Part shown: positions 6,006 through 6,824 of the stretch, piece by piece
Position numbering within the stretch: the stretch's first letter is position 1
How the letters are laid out: each line of letters starts with the position of its first letter
Source of the DNA: Parvularcula sp.
GTDB taxonomy: Bacteria; Pseudomonadota; Alphaproteobacteria; Caulobacterales; Parvularculaceae
NCBI GenBank assembly: GCA_003506635.1
Contig: DNZB01000171.1
Coordinates: 714-7,537, forward strand
DNA length: 6,824 nt
Direction: 5' to 3'
Position numbers and translations under genes: made by a program
Notes under the pieces: model-generated
Told to the model about the DNA's origin: nothing
Seen by the model: only the letters and a program-made list of their open reading frames with translations
Databases searched by the model: none

Positions 6006-6824
6006 ATGAACAAGCGAAAGCTCGCCGCGATCATTCTCGCGGCCGGGCACGGCACGCGGATGAAATCATCAACGCCCAAAGTGCTGCACGCCGTCGGCGG
6101 GCGCTCCATGCTCGCCCATGTGATGGCGGCGGCGGAGGCGCTGGAGCCCCTGCGCCTTGCGGTCGTGATCGGCGCGCAAGCGCCCGTCGTCGGCGAGGCG
6201 GCGAAAGCGATCCGCGCCGATGCCGCGGTCGCCGTGCAAAACCCGCCGCGCGGCACCGGCGACGCGGTGAAGCAGGCCGCGCCGGCGCTCGATGGCTTTT
6301 CGGGCGTCGTGCTCATTCTCTATGCGGACACGCCGCTGGTGACGCCGGAGACGTTGCGCGCCCTCGCGGCGGAAGTGGAGAAAGGCGCCGCCGTCGCGGT
6401 GCTCGGCTTCCGGCCCGCCGATCCCGGCGCCTATGGCCGCCTCAAGACGAATGCCGCGGGCGGCCTTGAAGCGATCGTCGAAGCGAAGGACGCAAGCCCG
6501 GCGGAGCTGGCGATACGCTTCGTCAATTCGGGCGTCATGGCGGTCGACGCCGCGTTCTTGTCGCGCGCGCTGCCGCAACTTAAAGACGACAACGCGAAAA
6601 AGGAATTCTATCTCACCGACATCGTCGCCATCGCCCGCGGCGAGGGGCTTTCCTGCGCCGTCGCGGAAGCGGCGGAAGACGAGGTCGCCGGCGTCAACAG
6701 CCGCGAGGAGCTCAGCAAGGCCGAGCGCATCTTCCAGAACCGTCGGCGCAAGGCGGCGATGGAAGGGGGCGCGACGCTGATCGATCCCGGCACGGTGTAT
6801 TTTTCCTGGGACACGGCGATCGCC
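6006..6824 (+). CDS. glmU: Bifunctional GlmU (N-acetyltransferase / uridyltransferase), 5' part, runs off the window
   Basis: The first 273 codons are present; the family is about 450 aa, so roughly the last 40% is missing at the right edge. GlmU acetylates glucosamine-1-phosphate in its C-terminal domain and joins GlcNAc-1-phosphate to UTP in its N-terminal domain, giving UDP-GlcNAc for peptidoglycan and lipopolysaccharide. The uridyltransferase domain is complete: LAAGHGTRMKSSTPKVLH (11-28) with K25, Q78, the GTGDAV segment (83-88), metal-binding D108 in YADTPL, YGRL (143-146), E159 in IVEAKDA, N174 in VNSG, and metal ligand N231 in AGVNSREEL. The linker helix (234-252) leads to the first left-handed beta-helix turns (GGATLIDPGTVYF), where the window ends. 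The ATG at 6006 places the nucleotide-binding loop at its normal position. E. coli GlmU has GTGHAM where this protein has GTGDAV. Divergent to the phosphatase gene. Confidence 0.96.
   Translation, partial: MNKRKLAAIILAAGHGTRMKSSTPKVLHAVGGRSMLAHVMAAAEALEPLRLAVVIGAQAPVVGEAAKAIRADAAVAVQNPPRGTGDAVKQAAPALDGFSGVVLILYADTPLVTPETLRALAAEVEKGAAVAVLGFRPADPGAYGRLKTNAAGGLEAIVEAKDASPAELAIRFVNSGVMAVDAAFLSRALPQLKDDNAKKEFYLTDIVAIARGEGLSCAVAEAAEDEVAGVNSREELSKAERIFQNRRRKAAMEGGATLIDPGTVYFSWDTAIA

Noticed and set aside
6069..6578. Open frame antisense to glmU
   Set aside because: Arg-rich shadow of the well-conserved glmU frame, without motif or ribosome binding site support.

Overview
The window is high-GC bacterial chromosome of alphaproteobacterial character, most likely Hyphomicrobiales (Rhizobiales). 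The evidence is compositional and contextual: strong GC bias at third codon positions, PleC/DivJ-style kinase modules, and a gph-like gene divergent from glmU, an arrangement I recall from this order. A methylotroph-type lineage (Methylocystaceae/Beijerinckiaceae) is possible, but no gene here proves it.

Layout. Positions 3-77 (minus) hold tRNA-Val(CAC), with its own plausible promoter at 89-116. Positions 128-1291 (minus) encode a soluble REC-HisKA-HATPase protein of 387 aa. A 193-bp divergent intergenic region with GC-rich hairpins follows. Positions 1485-4196 (plus) encode a 903-aa membrane hybrid kinase: TM, periplasmic sensor, TM, HAMP, HisKA, HATPase, degenerate receiver, intact receiver, Hpt. 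Only 4 bp later, on the minus strand (4201-4857), is an XRE/S24 (cI/LexA-like) repressor of 218 aa. An unusually AT-rich divergent control region (4858-5062) carries a perfect 6-6-6 inverted repeat over the likely -35 box of the repressor. A 65-aa conserved-looking small protein (5063-5260, plus) is fired from the other side. A HAD phosphatase of the Gph type (5257-5928, minus) meets it tail to tail. The 5' part of glmU (6006 onward, plus) runs off the right edge.

How the genes may work together. The two divergent kinases make a self-contained phosphorelay candidate. The membrane kinase has His276, Asp695 and an Hpt His842. The soluble neighbour carries a receiver (Asp60) fused N-terminal to a kinase core (His159), so it could accept phosphate from the Hpt. 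No DNA-binding output regulator is encoded here. The repressor and small-protein pair looks like a phage-type or domesticated divergent switch. The S24 domain has Ala and Arg where the catalytic Ser and Lys of LexA/cI proteins would align, so classical RecA-stimulated self-cleavage is unlikely. The gph/glmU pair is housekeeping: phosphoglycolate salvage and UDP-GlcNAc synthesis for peptidoglycan and lipopolysaccharide.

No transposase, integrase, CRISPR array, rRNA or recognisable riboswitch was seen. Nothing here proves a wholly new system. The most unusual items are the inactive-looking S24 repressor with its candidate operator and small-protein partner, and the paired kinases with a pseudoreceiver.
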